Below, piece after piece: positions 61,150-64,000 of a DNA stretch of 64,000 bases. The stretch is from positions 89,218 through 153,217 of the forward strand of contig NZ_VBSL01000016.1 of assembly GCF_006149005.1 (NCBI RefSeq), given 5' to 3'. The position numbers and the translations under genes were made by a program. The notes beneath the pieces are model-generated. The model made no database searches and had not been told where the DNA came from. It saw nothing but the letters and a program-made list of their open reading frames with translations. Origin of the DNA: Larkinella sp. C7. GTDB lineage: Bacteria > Bacteroidota > Bacteroidia > Cytophagales > Spirosomataceae. Position 1 is the stretch's first letter, and every line of letters begins with the position of its first letter.

Positions 61150-63975
61150 ATGAAACATCTTTTACGATTACCCTTCCAATGGATGGGCAGATGGGCACCC
61201 CTTCGCCTTTTTTTGTTTGCTCACGTTTTGATCCTGGCCAGTCTGACGAGCCTTCATGCGCAGACGATTCGTTACGTGAAAGAAGGAGGTAACGGTGAAG
61301 GCTTGACCTGGGATGATGCTTCGGGGGATTTAATGGCCATGATCAATGCCTCCCAGTTCGGCTCCGGCGATCAGGTCTGGGTAGCGAGAGGAATCTATAA
61401 ACCAGGTCCTGAACCGTGGCATCGGTTTGAATTGACCGATGGGATATCGGTTTATGGCGGATTTGAGGGTGGCGAAACTTCCCTTGAAGAGCGGGTGTTG
61501 ACTTCTCCCTCCTCCACCACGCTGAGCGGGGAAATCGGCGATCCGGGCACTACATCGGACAATAGTTACCACGTTGTGGCTTTGGTGAGGGGCAGTCGGT
61601 CAACGATTCTGGACGGTTTTGTTATAACCGGGGGGAATGCCCACGGGGAATATAACGATGCTCACGGAGGAGGAGTATTCAATGAAAGTGGCTGTGGGTA
61701 TGGTGATCCTATCATCCGGAATTGTTACTTCACCAATAACCAGGCCAGCAGTGGTGGTGGTTTTTATTCCGAGGGATCAGACAGTCATCCCCTGCTGATC
61801 AACTGTGTATTCTTCAAAAATACAGCGGACGGGGATGTAGGGGGCGGAGCCATGACGATTTCAGGCTCCGTAGCGACCGTGATCAACTGTACCTTTGTCG
61901 GAAACCGGTCCACTACCGGAAATGCCATCCAGAACAAAGGCACACTCGCCCTGACCAATAGCATCCTGTGGAATAACCAACCCAATTATGACGGTGAAAT
62001 TCAGGGAAATGATGGGCTGGATCTGGTTGGTGACGGAACGCTCACCGTCACACACACCATTAATCAGGACGATCTTCCCGGCCTGGGCAATCAAGTTTCC
62101 AACCCGGCTTTTGCGAACGAAGCAACCGGTGACCTGAGCTTGACGGCCTGTTCATTTGCCATTAATTCGGGGGACCTCAACTCCTACACGGCGGTGAGTG
62201 GTCCGGGTACAGATATGGCCGGGCAAAACCGTGTGTACGGTGATTACATTGATCGGGGAGCGTTTGAGTTTCAGGGCGAAACAGATGCGCTTTTTTTCAT
62301 CAATCCGGCTCCAACGAGTTTAACGATCTGTGCGACGCCAACCGGTTATCTGCCTACAATTGCACAGGTAGCATTGGATCTAGGGGGGAAGGGGACTGTT
62401 ACCTATGAATATTATAAGGACGGGGTCAAATATGATGAGTATGAAGCTGGGGTCGATGACTCTTTCTTTATGTATACTTCGGATCAGTCTTCCGGCGCGT
62501 ATCGCGTGGTGATTTCCAATGCGTGCGGTTCCATCACGTCTGAGCCCTTCAACCTGACCATAATACCCCATCCCACGGTCACGATTGAGGCATCGGCTAC
62601 GGCAATTTGTGCCGGAGAGTCGGCCACCCTGACCGCGTCGGGCGGAGGTACCTATTTTTGGAATACGGGAGCAACCACGTCCGCCATCAGCGTGACTGAG
62701 ACCGGGAAGTACTCCGTAACGGTAACCAACCCGAATGGCTGTTTCGAATACCAGGAGATTAACATCGTAGTAAATAACCTGCCCTCCACGAGCATAACCC
62801 CTTCTTCTCCAACGATCTGCGCCGGTCAATCGGTTACCCTAACCGCGTCGGGCGGAAGTACCTATCTCTGGAGCACGCTTGCGACCACGTCCTCCATCAA
62901 CGTAACGACAACCGGAACCTATTCCGTCACCGTTACCAATGCCAGCCTGTGTTCGAGCACCGCTTCGACCGGCGTGACGGTCGGAGAGTCGATTCTACCA
63001 CCGACGATCACCAGCAGTCCGACGGCCACTGGTCCGGGTATGATGACCGTGCTCCAGAATACCGGTCCGGTTTCTCTCACCGCCACCGGGTGTGCAGGAA
63101 CACTGGTCTGGACCGGACCCGGATCGCCCAGCGGTTCGCCGATTTCGATCCCTACGTCAACCACCGGCACATTCGCATATTCCGTCTATTGCCAGCAGGG
63201 CAGTTGTACCAGTCCAACGGCCTCATTTACCGTCGTCGTCAACCCCGCCCCGACGGTGACCGGCAGTTTCGACGGCTTTCTGTACGGCGCCGATTGCAGC
63301 AGCTTCCGGGGATGGGCCTGGGATCGCAACAAACCCAACACGGTTTTCTCCGTCGATATCTACGACGGGGCAACTTTCAAGGGCTCAATAGCGGCCAATG
63401 AGTTCCGGCAGGATCTGAAAGACGCGGGCAAGGGCAATGGCATCCACGCCTTTCGCTGGAGTATTCCCGAAGAGTTGAAAGACGGGCAGGTGCATACGCT
63501 CTCTGCCATAGTATCCGGCAGCAGTTTTACCCTGAAAGATGGCCCCAAAACCATCCTGTGCCAAACCGGTACGGTTCCGCCACCGCCCAACAAGCAGCCC
63601 GTTGCTCCCGTTGTCCCAGCGTTGACGGCCCAGCAGGGCGTGGATTTTACAACCACCTTACCGGTTTTCACCGATCCTGAAGGCGGAACGCTCAGTTATG
63701 GCCTGGCAGGCCTGCCCACTGGTCTGACGTTCACCAGCAGCACGCGTCAGATTACCGGAAAACCCGGGGTTGAAGGCGGTTTTGTGCTGACGTATTCAGC
63801 CACCGATCCGCAGGGCGCTACCAACAGCGTGAGTTTTAACCTGACCGTAGCCGGGTCGACACCCATAGTCACGGGTAGTTTTGAGGGTTATCTCGACAAG
63901 GTCGAATGCGGAACGATTCGCGGCTGGGTCTGGGATCGCAACAAACCCAATACGCCTTTATTGATACGTGAGTAA
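61150..63975 (+). CDS. Large secreted beta-helix/Ig-like repeat protein, apparently truncated at its C-terminus
   Basis: The 941-residue product has a signal peptide (ending SLHAQ, residue 38), a right-handed beta-helix region (about 40-370, with VYGGFEGGETS, DGFVITGGNAHG and ILWNNQ typical of choice-of-anchor Q surface proteins), several Ig-like repeats (AICAGESATLTASGG and TICAGQSVTLTASGG), a domain starting GSFDGFLYGADCSSFRGWAW (about 704) and a cadherin-like putative Ig domain (PTGLTFTSSTRQITGKPG). A second copy of the GSFDGFL domain begins near 906 but stops after DRNKPNTP, where the first copy continues for some 70 residues, and no sorting domain is present. The frame then ends at TAA (63973-63975). 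Truncation by insertion, recombination or frameshift is likely. Confidence 0.82.
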   Translation: MKHLLRLPFQWMGRWAPLRLFLFAHVLILASLTSLHAQTIRYVKEGGNGEGLTWDDASGDLMAMINASQFGSGDQVWVARGIYKPGPEPWHRFELTDGISVYGGFEGGETSLEERVLTSPSSTTLSGEIGDPGTTSDNSYHVVALVRGSRSTILDGFVITGGNAHGEYNDAHGGGVFNESGCGYGDPIIRNCYFTNNQASSGGGFYSEGSDSHPLLINCVFFKNTADGDVGGGAMTISGSVATVINCTFVGNRSTTGNAIQNKGTLALTNSILWNNQPNYDGEIQGNDGLDLVGDGTLTVTHTINQDDLPGLGNQVSNPAFANEATGDLSLTACSFAINSGDLNSYTAVSGPGTDMAGQNRVYGDYIDRGAFEFQGETDALFFINPAPTSLTICATPTGYLPTIAQVALDLGGKGTVTYEYYKDGVKYDEYEAGVDDSFFMYTSDQSSGAYRVVISNACGSITSEPFNLTIIPHPTVTIEASATAICAGESATLTASGGGTYFWNTGATTSAISVTETGKYSVTVTNPNGCFEYQEINIVVNNLPSTSITPSSPTICAGQSVTLTASGGSTYLWSTLATTSSINVTTTGTYSVTVTNASLCSSTASTGVTVGESILPPTITSSPTATGPGMMTVLQNTGPVSLTATGCAGTLVWTGPGSPSGSPISIPTSTTGTFAYSVYCQQGSCTSPTASFTVVVNPAPTVTGSFDGFLYGADCSSFRGWAWDRNKPNTVFSVDIYDGATFKGSIAANEFRQDLKDAGKGNGIHAFRWSIPEELKDGQVHTLSAIVSGSSFTLKDGPKTILCQTGTVPPPPNKQPVAPVVPALTAQQGVDFTTTLPVFTDPEGGTLSYGLAGLPTGLTFTSSTRQITGKPGVEGGFVLTYSATDPQGATNSVSFNLTVAGSTPIVTGSFEGYLDKVECGTIRGWVWDRNKPNTPLLIRE

Positions 63976-64000
63976 GTTTGTTATGTAAGGTCCTTTTGGT

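Overview
The window comes from a Bacteroidota chromosome, most likely order Cytophagales (Spirosoma/Larkinella-like; this is inferred from gene content and moderately high GC, no 16S is present). The signs are three SusC/SusD pairs each with its own ECF sigma factor and FecR-type anti-sigma factor, a type IX secretion C-terminal sorting domain on a cellulase, Bacteroidota-style promoter spacing, and several families typical of the group (ABC permease fused to an M1 peptidase, CvfB, DUF885).

Left half (1-32.3 kb, all minus strand): three consecutive, co-oriented nutrient-uptake loci, each reading sigma -> FecR -> SusC (with STN signalling domain) -> SusD -> enzymes. Locus A (12641 down to 1) ends in a redox cassette: an exported FAD-dependent oxidoreductase, a membrane-anchored protein carrying a flavinylation-like motif (DAVSSATS), an ApbE flavin transferase and the first part of a TIGR02604-type dehydrogenase that leaves the window. 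Locus B (22235 to 12765) ends in two tandem paralogous secreted proteins, probably alpha/alpha-barrel glycan enzymes. Locus C (32251 to 22443) ends in a second exported FAD-dependent oxidoreductase and a sialate O-acetylesterase-type esterase. Loci A and C are paralogous over SusC, SusD and the oxidoreductase; B is distinct.

Middle (32.3-48.3 kb): a sulfatase, an SDR dehydrogenase, an exported protein ending in a Hint autoprocessing domain, a Tat-exported flavin amine oxidase and a Tat-exported class I/II aminotransferase, then on the plus strand an ABC ATPase plus an ABC permease/M1 aminopeptidase fusion, and a large multidomain GH9 cellulase.

Right part (48.3-64 kb): mostly single housekeeping or catabolic genes: P1 peptidase, a DUF5958-like protein, a D-erythronate dehydrogenase-like SDR, a RhlE-type RNA helicase, an M3 peptidase, CvfB, a DUF885 lipoprotein, several unknowns, and a large secreted beta-helix/Ig-like protein whose last repeat breaks off about 25 bases before its stop codon near the window edge.

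Non-coding DNA is unusually structured. There is a 14-unit, about 57-bp tandem array between sigma and fecR of locus A, an approximately 250-bp nested inverted repeat upstream of the locus C sigma gene, and at least eleven intergenic palindromes built of short repeated words, several sharing a GACGCG...TGCGTC core. No tRNA, rRNA, CRISPR array or complete insertion sequence was found.
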